Source: Palsa-504 sp963742795
Lineage (GTDB): Bacteria > Actinomycetota > Actinomycetes > Streptosporangiales > Streptosporangiaceae
NCBI GenBank assembly: GCA_963742795.1
Contig: CAVUNL010000025.1
Location: 434,001 to 498,000, forward strand
DNA length: 64,000 nt
Direction of reading: 5' to 3'
Positions 28,767 through 37,754 of the stretch are shown in pieces. Numbering within the stretch: the first letter of the stretch is position 1; every line of letters begins with the position of its first letter. The position numbers and the translations under genes are program-made. Under the pieces are notes generated by a model, which searched no databases, was not told the origin of the DNA, and saw only the letters and a list, made by a program, of their open reading frames with translations.

Positions 28767-29182
28767 TCGTCGTCGACACCAACGTCGTATCCGAGCTGAT
28801 GCGGCCCTCCCCTTCCCCGCAGGTCCGGGAATGGGTCAACGCGCAGACGCCAGACGAGCTATGCACCACGGCCGTCACCGTCGCCGAGATCCGCTACGGC
28901 CTCGAGCGACTGCCCGGCGGACGCCGAAAGGACAGCCTGCTGACTACAGCCACGGAAGTGTTCGCCGCGTTCAGCGAATTCATTCAGCCTTTCGATGCCG
29001 ATGCCGCGATCTGGTACGCCACGATCGTGGCCCACCGTGATCGCCTCGGCCTCCCTATTGACGGCTTCGATGCCCAGGTAGCCGCCATCTGCCGAACCCG
29101 CGGCGCGGCGCTGGCCACGCGCAACGCCAAAGACTTCCGAGAAACCGGGATCGACGTGATCGATCCATGGCAGGAAAGCTGA
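28763..29182 (+). CDS. FitB/VapC-type PIN-domain ribonuclease toxin
   Basis: A 139-residue PIN-domain protein with the acidic residues in place: Asp5 (VVDTNVVSEL), Glu42 (TVAEIRYGLERL) and Asp near 100 (LPIDGFDAQVAAICR), ending ALATRNAKDF. VapC/FitB toxins cleave RNA with Mg2+ at these residues. It is co-transcribed with the antitoxin gene. The catalytic set looks complete, so the module is probably functional, and it lies 390 bp right of the 90-bp repeat. Confidence 0.9.
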   Translation: MIVVDTNVVSELMRPSPSPQVREWVNAQTPDELCTTAVTVAEIRYGLERLPGGRRKDSLLTTATEVFAAFSEFIQPFDADAAIWYATIVAHRDRLGLPIDGFDAQVAAICRTRGAALATRNAKDFRETGIDVIDPWQES

Positions 29183-29207
29183 CCCGCCGGGATCTCCCGG
29201 GCGCACA

Positions 29208-29570
29208 TCAGCGTTGCCGCTCCGCAGCCGAGCGGGTCATGCAGAACTCGTTCCCGGCTGGATCGAGCAGCACCACCCAGCCATCGCCGTCCGATGTGCG
29301 ATGGTCGTCCGAGATCTTCGCGCTCAGCGCCAGAAGGCGGTCGACCTCCGTATCACGGTCCCGGTCACCTGGCTGAAGGCAGACATGCACACGATTCTTC
29401 ACAGTTTTGTTCTCTGGAACGGCCTGGAAGAACCACCGGGGCCCACCCGGTGGTTCGATGACGACCTCGGTGTCGCCCGGCTCTTGCACCTGGGCTCTGC
29501 CCCTGGGAGGCCCGCCCGGCGCAAGCCGGGCCATAGCCGTCGGGACGCAGATCAGATCCTCATCCGTCAC
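29208..29570 (-). CDS. VOC/glyoxalase-like protein, probably N-terminally truncated
   Basis: The C-terminal 80 residues fit the glyoxalase-like VOC fold: PPGGPRWFFQAVPENKTVKNRVHVCL, DTEVDRLLAL, WVVLLDPAGNEFCMTR, with the family glutamate near the end. The usual first beta-strand/helix (about 30 residues, around FW...LGY) is replaced by a proline/arginine-rich lead, so the gene may be truncated. It converges with the toxin gene. Enzyme function cannot be assigned. Confidence 0.6.
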   Translation of the reverse strand: MTDEDLICVPTAMARLAPGGPPRGRAQVQEPGDTEVVIEPPGGPRWFFQAVPENKTVKNRVHVCLQPGDRDRDTEVDRLLALSAKISDDHRTSDGDGWVVLLDPAGNEFCMTRSAAERQR

Positions 29571-29778
29571 GCAGAAAGATACCGCGGACAGCCGTCTTCT
29601 TCGATTGTCCGGCCCTCAGCCGTCGCGAGCGACGTCGTTCGGGGCGGTCAGCTCCGAGGTCGTTAGCGCCCGGCGTCGGCAAACCTGCGGGCCTGATGCA
29701 GCCTCTTCATCTGCACCGTATCGCGGACCGGGGTAACGGCAAGGGATGTCCACTGGTGCGACGCGCCCGCGCGAGGGA

Positions 29779-30118
29779 CGATCGTGAGGCAGTACCACGT
29801 GTGAAAGGGGGATCCTCATGACCTCGTCTCCCGTCCTCCGGAAGGCCCCGACACGGACGCCCAGCACGGGCTCTCGCGACGCGGCCTCATCGGCGGCGGC
29901 TGCTACGGCCGCCTCGCTGGACAGCGGGCTGATGCAGCCTGCCGCCGCTTCCACCGCACCCGCAAGGCCACGAGCCTGGCGCGACGCAGCCGCCATCTGC
30001 GCCCTATGGCAAGCCAGGGATGTCGCGCGCCGGCTCCCTAGCCCGATGCGCGATCGGGAGGCAGAACACATGTGAAAGGAGATCCTCATGATCTCACCGT
30101 CCACCCCCGAAGGCCCCG
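29779..30118 (+). repeat. Duplicated leader region upstream of the alpha/beta hydrolase gene
   Basis: 29779-29850 and 30051-30118 are clearly similar: CGATCG.GAGGCAG, then GTGAAAGG(G/A)G, GATCCTCATGA and GAAGGCCCCG. Both copies have a ribosome-binding site and an ATG. The second ATG starts the hydrolase gene at 30088; the first opens an 85-residue frame (29818-30075) with no recognisable family. This looks like a duplicated promoter and 5' end, the first copy being decayed. Confidence 0.6.
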
Positions 30119-31017
30119 GCTCCGTCTCCGGGGCGCCGAACCTCCCAGCAGGGTTCACCGACACGTTCACCAGCCGGTACATTGACACCGGCGAGCTGCG
30201 TCTCCATGCGGTCACCGGAGGCTACGGCCCGCCGCTGCTGCTGGTGCACTGCTGGCCCCAGACCTGGTATGCCTGGCGCATGCTGATGCCGGCCCTGGCC
30301 CGGGACTTCTCCGTCGTCGCGGTCGACCAGCGCGGTATCGGGCTGTCCGACAAGCCCCAGGACGGATACGACACCGGCACTCTCGCCAACGATATGGTCG
30401 CGCTGATGGATGCGCTTGGCCACCGGCGGTTCGCCATGTACGGGACCGACGTCGGAATGCCGATCGCCTATGCCCTGGCCGCTGATCGCCCGGACCGGCT
30501 CGACCGCCTGGTCGTCTCCGAGGCCCCCCTGCCGGGCGTGTCTCCCTCACCGCCCCTGTTCCTCCCTCCGCTTCTCAACGCGCGGCTCTGGCACCTCGCC
30601 TTCAATCAGCTCCCCAAGGTGAACGAGCAACTCGTCACCGGACGGGAAGACATCTTCTTCGGCGCGGAGTTCGACGCCTCGGCCGGCCCGAACAAGCTGC
30701 CCGACGACGCGGTCAGGTACTACATCGACACCCTCGCCTCAGACCCCGACCACCTGCGCGGCAGCTTCGAGTTCTACCGCGCCATCCCGGCCACCATCGC
30801 GCAGAACGAGCAGCGCAAGCAACGGCGGCTGACGCTGCCCGTGCTAGCGATCGGCGGAGCGGAAAGTTCCGGCGAAGGGGTCGGGAACACGATGAAGCTC
30901 GCCGCGGACGATGTGCAGACCGTGGTCCTCGCCGGCAGCGGCCACTGGGTCGCCGAGCAGGCTCCCGAGCAGCTGCTGGCCGCCCTGACCGCGTTCCTGG
31001 CCCCCTACCGTGACTGA
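30088..31017 (+). CDS. Alpha/beta hydrolase, epoxide hydrolase/dehalogenase type
   Basis: A 309-residue protein with oxyanion region HCWPQTWYAWR (about 54-64), DQRGIGLSDKP, nucleophile elbow GTDVGM with Asp121, and a late catalytic GSGHWVAEQAPE histidine. An aspartate nucleophile places it with epoxide hydrolases and haloalkane/fluoroacetate dehalogenases. AAGGAG precedes the ATG. The next gene, 150 bp downstream on the same strand, is a second epoxide-hydrolase family member, so they may act in one pathway. Substrate unknown. Confidence 0.85.
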   Translation: MISPSTPEGPGSVSGAPNLPAGFTDTFTSRYIDTGELRLHAVTGGYGPPLLLVHCWPQTWYAWRMLMPALARDFSVVAVDQRGIGLSDKPQDGYDTGTLANDMVALMDALGHRRFAMYGTDVGMPIAYALAADRPDRLDRLVVSEAPLPGVSPSPPLFLPPLLNARLWHLAFNQLPKVNEQLVTGREDIFFGAEFDASAGPNKLPDDAVRYYIDTLASDPDHLRGSFEFYRAIPATIAQNEQRKQRRLTLPVLAIGGAESSGEGVGNTMKLAADDVQTVVLAGSGHWVAEQAPEQLLAALTAFLAPYRD

Positions 31018-31167
31018 TCGGCTGCGGCGCACAACCCCAGCCCGCATGCTGCCGGGGACTAGTCGTCGTCCCAGACGATCCAGGCCAGCGCCGAAGCGCG
31101 CAGCTCACGCAAGCCGCGATTCCTCCGCGGCCGTCCGTCGTCAGCCAATCCAGAGAGGTGCAGACCT

Positions 31168-32349
31168 ATGTCCAACGAACCTGAAATCCGTCCCTTCCGG
31201 GTCGACATGCCCGGCGAAGCGATCGCCGACCTTCGGCGGCGCATCGCCGCGACCCGCTGGCCGAGCATGGAACTCGTCGCAGACCGGTCGCAAGGCGTGC
31301 AGCGGGCGACGATGCAGGAGCTCGCCCGCTACTGGGCGACCGAGTACGACTGGCACGCGTGCGAGGCGAAACTGAACGCGCTGCCGCAGTTCACGACCGA
31401 GATCGACGGGGTGGATATCCACTTCATCCACGTGAAGTCGCCGCACGCGGACGCGCTGCCGCTGATCATGACGCACGGCTGGCCCGGCTCGGTGATCGAG
31501 CTGCTCGGGGTGGTCGGCCCGCTCACCGACCCGGCCGCGCACGGCGGCTTCGCGGGGGACGCGTTCCACCTGGTGCTGCCGTCCCTGCCCGGGTACGGCT
31601 TCTCCGGCGAGCCGGCTGAGATCGGCTGGAACCCCGGCCGCATCGCCCAAGCGTGGGCGGAGCTGATGCGCCGCCTCGGCTACACCCGCTACGTCGCCCA
31701 GGGCGGCGACGTCGGCGCCTCGGTCACCGACGCGATGGGCCGCCAGGGCCCCCAGGGGCTGGCCGGCATCCACATGAACCTGCTCGTGACGGCGCTGGGC
31801 GGCGGCCCCATGCCAGCCGGCACCGAGCAAGAACGCGCGGCCCTCGAGCAGACCAAGACATTCAGGGCGAGCGGCTTCGGCTACTTCCTGGAGCAGGCCA
31901 CGCGGCCGCAGACGATCGGCTACGCCCTGCTGGATTCACCCGCCGCCCTGGCCGCCTGGATGCTCGACCACGACACCGACGCCTACGAGAAGATCACCCG
32001 CGCCTTCATCGACGGGCAGCCGTCCGGGGGTCTCACCCGGGACCACATCCTCGACAACATCACCATGTACTGGCTGACCGGCACCGGGGCCTCGGCGGCC
32101 CGGTCGTACTGGGAGAGCGGACGAGCCCAAGCTCTCGCGGCCGGGCAGGCTCCTCCGCCGGTCAAGCTCCCGGTCGGCTTTACCACGTTCCCCGGCGAGA
32201 TCTTCGCGGCCCCGCGCAGCTGGGTCGAGCAGGGGTACCCTAGCCTCACCTACTTCCACGAGGCCGACAGGGGCGGCCACTTCGCCGCGTGGGAAGAGCC
32301 CGAGCTGTTCGCGAGCGAGATCCGGGCCGCGTTCCGCCCGCTACGCTGA
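31168..32349 (+). CDS. Epoxide hydrolase with N-terminal EHN domain
   Basis: A 393-residue protein. The EHN lid opens with IRPFRVDMPGEAIADLRRRIAATRWP and YWATEYDWHACEAKLNALPQF; the alpha/beta core has HGWPGS (103-108), GYGFSG, nucleophile Asp181 in QGGDVGA and a C-terminal GGHFAAWEEPE with the catalytic histidine. Length and order match microsomal-type epoxide hydrolases of bacteria. It likely opens an epoxide to a diol. It lies downstream of another hydrolase gene in the same direction. Confidence 0.9.
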   Translation: MSNEPEIRPFRVDMPGEAIADLRRRIAATRWPSMELVADRSQGVQRATMQELARYWATEYDWHACEAKLNALPQFTTEIDGVDIHFIHVKSPHADALPLIMTHGWPGSVIELLGVVGPLTDPAAHGGFAGDAFHLVLPSLPGYGFSGEPAEIGWNPGRIAQAWAELMRRLGYTRYVAQGGDVGASVTDAMGRQGPQGLAGIHMNLLVTALGGGPMPAGTEQERAALEQTKTFRASGFGYFLEQATRPQTIGYALLDSPAALAAWMLDHDTDAYEKITRAFIDGQPSGGLTRDHILDNITMYWLTGTGASAARSYWESGRAQALAAGQAPPPVKLPVGFTTFPGEIFAAPRSWVEQGYPSLTYFHEADRGGHFAAWEEPELFASEIRAAFRPLR

Positions 32350-32375
32350 CAACAGCCCGCACCAGGGTCTGACGG

Positions 32376-32454
32376 TGACCACCTGGCCCACGACCACGTG
32401 AACGGGAAGGTGCAAGAGTTCTGGCTGGGCTCGGATCCGGGGATAGCCCGCTGA
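32376..32454 (+). pseudogene. Tail of a SnoaL/NTF2-like protein
   Basis: The plus frame ending at TGA 32452-32454 reads HDHVNGKVQEFWLGSDPG. This resembles the last beta-strand of SnoaL/NTF2-fold proteins (..V.DGKI.EFW). Only about 25 residues remain, right behind the epoxide hydrolase gene. Confidence 0.35.
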
Positions 32455-32556
32455 GCGTACGTGCCCGCCCCTCCAGCCCAAACGTGACTATGACCGCAGG
32501 CCAACGAGCACAGGGGAATGTGCCTGGTGAACGTACATCCCTGAAGGAGCGGGTCG

Positions 32557-33848
32557 GTGGACCCAGGTACCGAGATGCGTACCGCGCACGGGCAGGTGCT
32601 CCGGCAGGAGCTACCGACGCCCGTGGCCGGGAACCAGGTCGAAACGGCCAGTACGCCCGGATCTGTCCGGCTACCAGGCACCCAAGCCGCCCGGATCAGC
32701 TCACCTCCCGGCGCGCCGTCTCCCCTGGTTCCTCCGGCGCAGCTGCCCGCTGACCTGCCCACGTTCGCTGGTCGCGAGCCGGAACTGTCGCAGGTCGCAG
32801 ACATGCTCAGCCCGACAGCGAATCCCCCCTAGTCGCCATCTGTGCGATCGACGGTATGGCCGGCATCGGCAAAACCACGTTCGCCATCCACTGGGCGCAC
32901 CACGTGGCGAAGCACTTTGAAGACGGTCAGCTGTACCTGAACCTGCACGGGTTCGACTCAAGCGTGTCCGCGATGACCCCAGCGGACGCGCTAGGCGCTC
33001 TGCTCTATTCGCTGGGGCTATCAGCCGGGCACATACCAGACGACCTTGACGCCCGGGCCGGCATGTACCGAAGCGTCCTGAAGCTCCCCTCCGTGCTCAC
33101 GGCCAGGGAGACGCTTGAACGCAGGCTGGGCGTGGACCGGGTCGCGGCGGAGCCAGAAGCGGTTGAGGAAATCATCCAGTTGTGCGGGCGCCTGCCGCTG
33201 GCCCTGGCCATCGTGGCCACGCGGGCCGCCGCTCATTCTGACTTCACGCTGGCCTCGATCGCCACTGATCTCCGACGCACGTGGGGCCGCCTCGACGCGT
33301 TCGCCACCGTGGGCGTAGCCACCGACGCCCGGACTGTCTTTTCGTGGTCGTACCGTCACCTCACCCCGCAGGCCCGCCGTCTTTTCCGGCTGCTGTCGCT
33401 GCAGCCAGCCAGCGATATCACGGTCGCGGCCAGCGCCAGCCTGCTCGGCGATGCACCGGAAACGGCGAACCGCCTGATGGCCGAGTTGACTAGCACCGCC
33501 CTGATCACCGAGCACTAGCCCGGCCGTTACGCCTTTCATGAGCTGACCCGCGCTTACGCAGCAGAACTGTCGGACAGCACTGATACCTATACGGACCGGC
33601 ACGAGGCCGTCGCCCGGCTTCTTGATCACTACCTGCATTCGAGTTATGCCGCCCAGGTGGAACTTAAACCGAATCCCGAACCGATCGCACCGAGTCCGCC
33701 GCTGCCGGGCGTAACACCGGAGCAATTCTTCGACGACGCGTCCGCTATATCGTGGTTCACTGCCGAATGCAATGTGCTTAACGCGGCAGCCTCGCTGGCC
33801 GCCGGATCAGATGGAAACCGCTCTGCAGGCCGTTCGGTGGGACGCTGA
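32557..33848 (+). pseudogene. Broken AfsR/NB-ARC-type regulator
   Basis: The pieces read PTFAGREPELSQV, then, after a frameshift in a run of C at about 32825, GMAGIGKTTFAIHWAHHV, GQLYLNLHGFDSS and MYRSVL, the NB-ARC start. The Walker B segment expected after MYRSVL is deleted, and the text jumps to ERRLGVDRVAAEP. CGRLPLALAIVATRAA and ARTVFSWSYRHL follow. A TAG at 33517 interrupts TALITEH/PGRYAFHELTRAYAAE. So there is at least one frameshift, one internal deletion and one nonsense mutation, and no DNA-binding domain. It is non-functional. Confidence 0.8.
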
Positions 33849-34200
33849 CCTGCCCGGGCAAGGGCATGTGCTAAGGCCGGCGGTACCGGGAATGCCGGGG
33901 GCGCTGTGGCGTCTAAGGTGACGTTCAGGAAGGACGGTCACCGCCGGGACCGTGCACCGGATGGCCTGGAGGCCGGGGCCGCGGCCGGGCACGGATGGCG
34001 ACCGCCCGCGGTCAGCGGCTCGCCCGTACCTTAGCGAAGCGGCTCAGGATGACGTTCCCGGGCGGCACCGGCCGGGCGGGCGAGCCACACTGTAGCGGAT
34101 TGTTTGCTGGCGCGGACACGGTGCTGGCCGCCGGGAGTTCCCCGGGTGGTGATGAGTAATCGTGGTCAGGCGCGGGCGTGGCGCGGTGAAAGATAGCGGG
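33849..34200. other. Non-coding spacer
   Basis: About 350 bases without a supported gene between the broken regulator and the propeller-like protein. It should contain the promoter of the latter; no consensus promoter was recognised. Confidence 0.4.
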
Positions 34201-35532
34201 ATGATGGGCGTTTCACGGGGCCGCCGGGGGATCTTGCCGGTGCGCGTGCCGATCGTCGGGGTGGTGTTCGCTGCCGCTGCGTGCGGGGTGGTCTCCTGGG
34301 GTTCGGCCGGGACCGGCGCCGCCGGCGGGGCGGGCGTAGCCGGGGTACCGGCGGTGGCGTCGCCCTGCGCGGTTGCCGCTGCCCGGCCGGGCCGGGGGGT
34401 GGCCGGCCCGGGGGGATCGTTGAGCGTCGGCGGGCAGCTCGATGGCGTGGCCGCTGCCCCGGCTGCCGGTGTGCGGGCGGCGGGGAGCAGCACCTTGGGC
34501 AATCCGCTGGCCGTCCGCTGGGACGGCCGGGCATGGAAGCGGGTGCCGGCCCCCGGCGGGGACCAGCTGACCAGCCCGGAAGGGGGCTATCTCAATGATG
34601 TGGCCGCCGTCTCCGCCGATGATGCCTGGGCGGTCGGGGCAGGCATGGTCAACAGGGCCCTGATCGAGCACTGGGATGGCGCGGGGTGGACGCGGGTTCC
34701 CAGCCCCGACCCCGGGGGCGGCACCGTCTTGAACGGCGTGGCCGCGCTCTCCGCCACCAGCGCCTGGGCCGTCGGCGGGACCAATGACAGCGGCCAGACC
34801 GTGATCGAGCACTGGGACGGCGGCGCCTGGACGCAGGTGCCCAGCCCCGCCCCGGCCGGCACCAGCTCGGACCTGTATGGCGTGGCCGCCACCTCCGCCG
34901 GCAATGCCTGGGCGGCCGGCCAGACCCGCACGCGCACCGGCACTACCACCTTGATCGAGCACTGGGACGGCACCGCCTGGACGCAGGTGCCCAGCCCGGC
35001 CCCGCCAGCCGGAGGCTCTCTGGCCGGCGTGGCGGCCACCTCCGCGGCCAGTGCCTGGGCGGTCGGGTCCAGCAGCGGGGCGCTGATCGAGCACTGGGAC
35101 GGACGGGCGTGGACACTGGTGCCCAGCCCGGCCCTGGGAGGGGCCGGCAGCCTGCACGGCGCGGCCGCCACCTCCCCGGGCAATGCCTGGGCGGTCGGCG
35201 GGACCGTGTGCCCGGGACGGGGCCTGGTGACGGTGATCGAGCACTGGAACGGACGGACGTGGACACTGGTCCCCACCCCGGCCGCCGGCCTCCTCACCAG
35301 CGTGGCCGCCGCGTCTGCCGCCAGCGCCTGGGCAGTCGGATTCTGGACCGCCTCCGGAAATGCCGTGATCGAGCACTGGGACGGTACCGCCTGGACATCA
35401 CCGGCCGGTTTGTGCAGCAGCTCTTCCGCCGCCCTTGCCTGCTTGCCCGCAGGCATCACCCCCCGGGCCGCCGCCACCACCCAGCCCGCGACCGGCCGTA
35501 CCCCACCCCCGCCGAGCACGGACCAGCCCTGA
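34201..35532 (+). CDS. Secreted seven-repeat (beta-propeller-like) protein
   Basis: About 443 residues. The N-terminus has basic residues and a hydrophobic stretch (VPIVGVVFAAAACGVVSW), a signal peptide or anchor. Then seven degenerate repeats of about 45-50 residues follow, each with GVAA.S...AWAVG, (L/V)IEHWDG.AW..VPSP; the first is divergent (LAVRWDGRAW). Seven repeats with central W and G residues fit a seven-bladed propeller closing on itself. Function unknown; it is probably an extracellular binding protein. An in-frame GTG at 34162 would place the signal 13 residues inside, so I chose ATG at 34201. Confidence 0.7.
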   Translation: MMGVSRGRRGILPVRVPIVGVVFAAAACGVVSWGSAGTGAAGGAGVAGVPAVASPCAVAAARPGRGVAGPGGSLSVGGQLDGVAAAPAAGVRAAGSSTLGNPLAVRWDGRAWKRVPAPGGDQLTSPEGGYLNDVAAVSADDAWAVGAGMVNRALIEHWDGAGWTRVPSPDPGGGTVLNGVAALSATSAWAVGGTNDSGQTVIEHWDGGAWTQVPSPAPAGTSSDLYGVAATSAGNAWAAGQTRTRTGTTTLIEHWDGTAWTQVPSPAPPAGGSLAGVAATSAASAWAVGSSSGALIEHWDGRAWTLVPSPALGGAGSLHGAAATSPGNAWAVGGTVCPGRGLVTVIEHWNGRTWTLVPTPAAGLLTSVAAASAASAWAVGFWTASGNAVIEHWDGTAWTSPAGLCSSSSAALACLPAGITPRAAATTQPATGRTPPPPSTDQP

Positions 35533-36111
35533 GCCCGGCCCAGCGGACGACAACGATCGCCGTAGCTTGTCACGGAGCGTTAATACTGCTTGGGTAATGA
35601 CGCACGCCGAGCCGGCGATCGGTATGCCGGTGGCTACGGCGCCTGCGGCTGCGACGACTTGTCGAGCCGGATGTTCTGTTTGCCGCCCGTAGCCTGGCGT
35701 GACGCGGCTTCCTGGGGGTTGGGCCATGCGTCGCCGGTCAGCCGGCAGGCGGACTGGGCCTGCGTGCGGCATCTGCTGTTGGTCAGTGCCGCCGAGACGG
35801 TGATCGGGCGGGGTTGCGAGCTCTGCGGGCTGAGCCTGGGCGCCGCCGCCCGTTCCGCGGCCGCCAGGGTCTGCGCCCCCGGCGTCTTCCCTGGGCACCG
35901 TACCAGCGGACCGTGACAGGTGCCGGCCGGCATGTGGCGCATCACGATGTTCACCCGCGACAGCCGTCCGTTGCGGGTGATTGGCGGCTCGCACCGCGGT
36001 GACCGGACCCGGTCGAGGGAATGCCGTCGGGATCCCGGGTTGAGCGATGTTGTCGCCGGGGTACTCGATCGGGTCCGGCTCACCGCCGTCGGCCGGCCAG
36101 ACTGGTGGTTC
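35533..36111. other. Non-coding or unclear stretch
   Basis: Frames on both strands lack family features and look like mutual shadows. The plus frame of the next membrane gene stays open back to 35920, but that part has no hydrophobic or conserved pattern. Confidence 0.4.
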
Positions 36112-36909
36112 GTGAGTGAAGGTAACAAGCCCGAAGACCTGGCGTCGCTGCACAGGCGGTTGGATGAACTCGAGCACGCCGTCGCCCGGCGCGTGGAGGA
36201 GACCTGCGCCGCGTTCTTCCGGACGCCGCAGCGGGCCGCTGGCCAGGTGATACCGGCCTGGCAGCGCCGGACCAGGGGGGAGCGGCGCTGGCAGGTCGCG
36301 GCCTGCACCGCGGTCGCGATCGGGCTGCAGGTCGCGGTGCCAGGACGACTGGCGGTGCTGCGGCCTGTGTGGATCCTCCCCGCGCTCCAGGGCGTACTAC
36401 TCCTCGCGCTGTTCCTGGCCAACCCGCACCGGATCGACCGCCAGTCCCGGGTGCTGCGCATGCTCGGCCTCACGCTGGCGGCGCTGATCAGCTTCGCCAA
36501 CGCATGGTCCGTGGTGAGCCTGGCAACCGGCCTGGTCCGCGGCACCGAAGGGGAGAACGCCGGGCCATTGCTGGTCACCGGCGGAGCGATCTGGCTGACC
36601 AACGTGATCGTGTTCGGGCTGTGGTACTGGGAGTTCGACCGGGGTGGCCCGGTCGCGCGCGCCCTCGGCACTCGTCCGTACCCGGACTTCCAGTTCGTCC
36701 AGATGACCAGCCCGCAGCTGGCACCGCCCGACTGGGAACCCGCCTTCGCCGACTACCTCTACCTGGCATTCACCAACGCGGCGGCGTTCAGCCCGACTGA
36801 TGTGATGCCGCTGTCCCGCTGGGCGAAGCTCGCCATGACCTTGCAGTCGGTCGTCTCCATCGTCACGGTGGCACTGATCGTGGCGCGTGCCGTCAACATC
36901 CTGAAATAG
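36112..36909 (+). CDS. Integral membrane protein, DUF1345-like
   Basis: Starting at GTG 36112 (VSEGNKPEDLASLHRRLDELEHAVARR) the protein has a soluble helical N-terminus of about 65 residues and then four to six membrane segments: VAACTAVAIGLQVAV, WILPALQGVLLLALFLA, LTLAALISFANAW, GAIWLTNVIVFGLWYWEFDRGGP, LYLAFTNAAAFSPTDVMPLS, SVVSIVTVALIVA. The last motifs resemble the pore-like C-terminus of DUF1345/voltage-channel-like actinobacterial proteins. A longer start at 35920 is possible. Function unknown. Confidence 0.7.
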   Translation: MSEGNKPEDLASLHRRLDELEHAVARRVEETCAAFFRTPQRAAGQVIPAWQRRTRGERRWQVAACTAVAIGLQVAVPGRLAVLRPVWILPALQGVLLLALFLANPHRIDRQSRVLRMLGLTLAALISFANAWSVVSLATGLVRGTEGENAGPLLVTGGAIWLTNVIVFGLWYWEFDRGGPVARALGTRPYPDFQFVQMTSPQLAPPDWEPAFADYLYLAFTNAAAFSPTDVMPLSRWAKLAMTLQSVVSIVTVALIVARAVNILK

Positions 36910-37754
36910 CCCGGCGCGGGAGTGCCAGCAGCCAGGCCCGGAGCCCGGCCGGCCAATTCACCTGGAGCCGGCCTTGGCTGCGGTCATGGCAGCCGGGACG
37001 AGAGAGCCGGTGCCGGCTTGCGGCGCGGCCAGCCGCTTCCCGGTGGCCAGAACGCCTGGGCCGAGCACATAACCATCTGATCTCGCATCCGTGGACCGAT
37101 CCGGATAGCACGGCAAAACCCGCTCCGATTCCGTGATCGATCTCGCGTCCGACCCGCCATGCCACATACACCGTGATCGCGGCTGGTCTGCCCGCAGCGC
37201 GAATACCCGCCCAATTCGGCGCGGGAGTGCGTGGTGATCTGCTACCGGGTGGGCTGCGCCATAACCGGCGATTCTGGGTGGCCTCGGACTGGCGCGTACG
37301 ATCGGTCCCGGGACTCGCATCAACGCCGAGCGGAAGCTGAGATGATGCGCCCGGGTCGGGCGGGGGGGTGCCGGGGCCAGCGCTGGGTGGCCTGGGCGGC
37401 GCTGGCGGCTGGCGCCGCGGTGGCGCTGGCACGGTGGCGCCGTCTTGCCGGGCCGGGCTCGCCCGGCGGCATAGCGGCCGGTGGTGGCGCTGATCGCCGG
37501 CGTTGCGGCACCTGGTCCGCCTCCGGGGGCGGACGTATGATGTTCTGGCCGCGCGGTTGAGGAGGCCAGTGAGTTCGTGGCCGGCGCGGTTAGCGTCGAT
37601 CTCGATGAGGGGCCTAGGGCTGTGGCCACGCAGACGCTCACGTTCTCGTCCGCCGGCATCGACGGTTCCGCCGTGATGGCGCCGCGGCCGGGGGACGTGC
37701 GGGCAGGGGTGGTGGCCGGTGGTCACCGGCTGTTCCGGGCGGGCCTGGCCGCGC
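36910..37754. other. Non-coding stretch
   Basis: Over 800 bases without a supported gene. A very long minus-strand frame crosses it but is the antisense shadow of the broken LuxR gene to the right. No terminator-like hairpin with a T-run was seen. Confidence 0.45.

Noticed and set aside
32557..33848. Calling an intact NB-ARC regulator from 32856 to 33518
   Set aside because: The Walker B segment is deleted, the start is frame-shifted and the coding text continues beyond the stop, so it is a pseudogene.
34500..35400. Regular repeats that could be taken for a CRISPR array or VNTR
   Set aside because: They keep frame and code for a degenerate protein repeat; there are no identical short repeats with unique spacers.
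35634..36671. A 345-residue minus-strand frame
   Set aside because: Opposite the DUF1345-like membrane gene, Ser/Arg/Pro-rich, without hydrophobic or conserved pattern.
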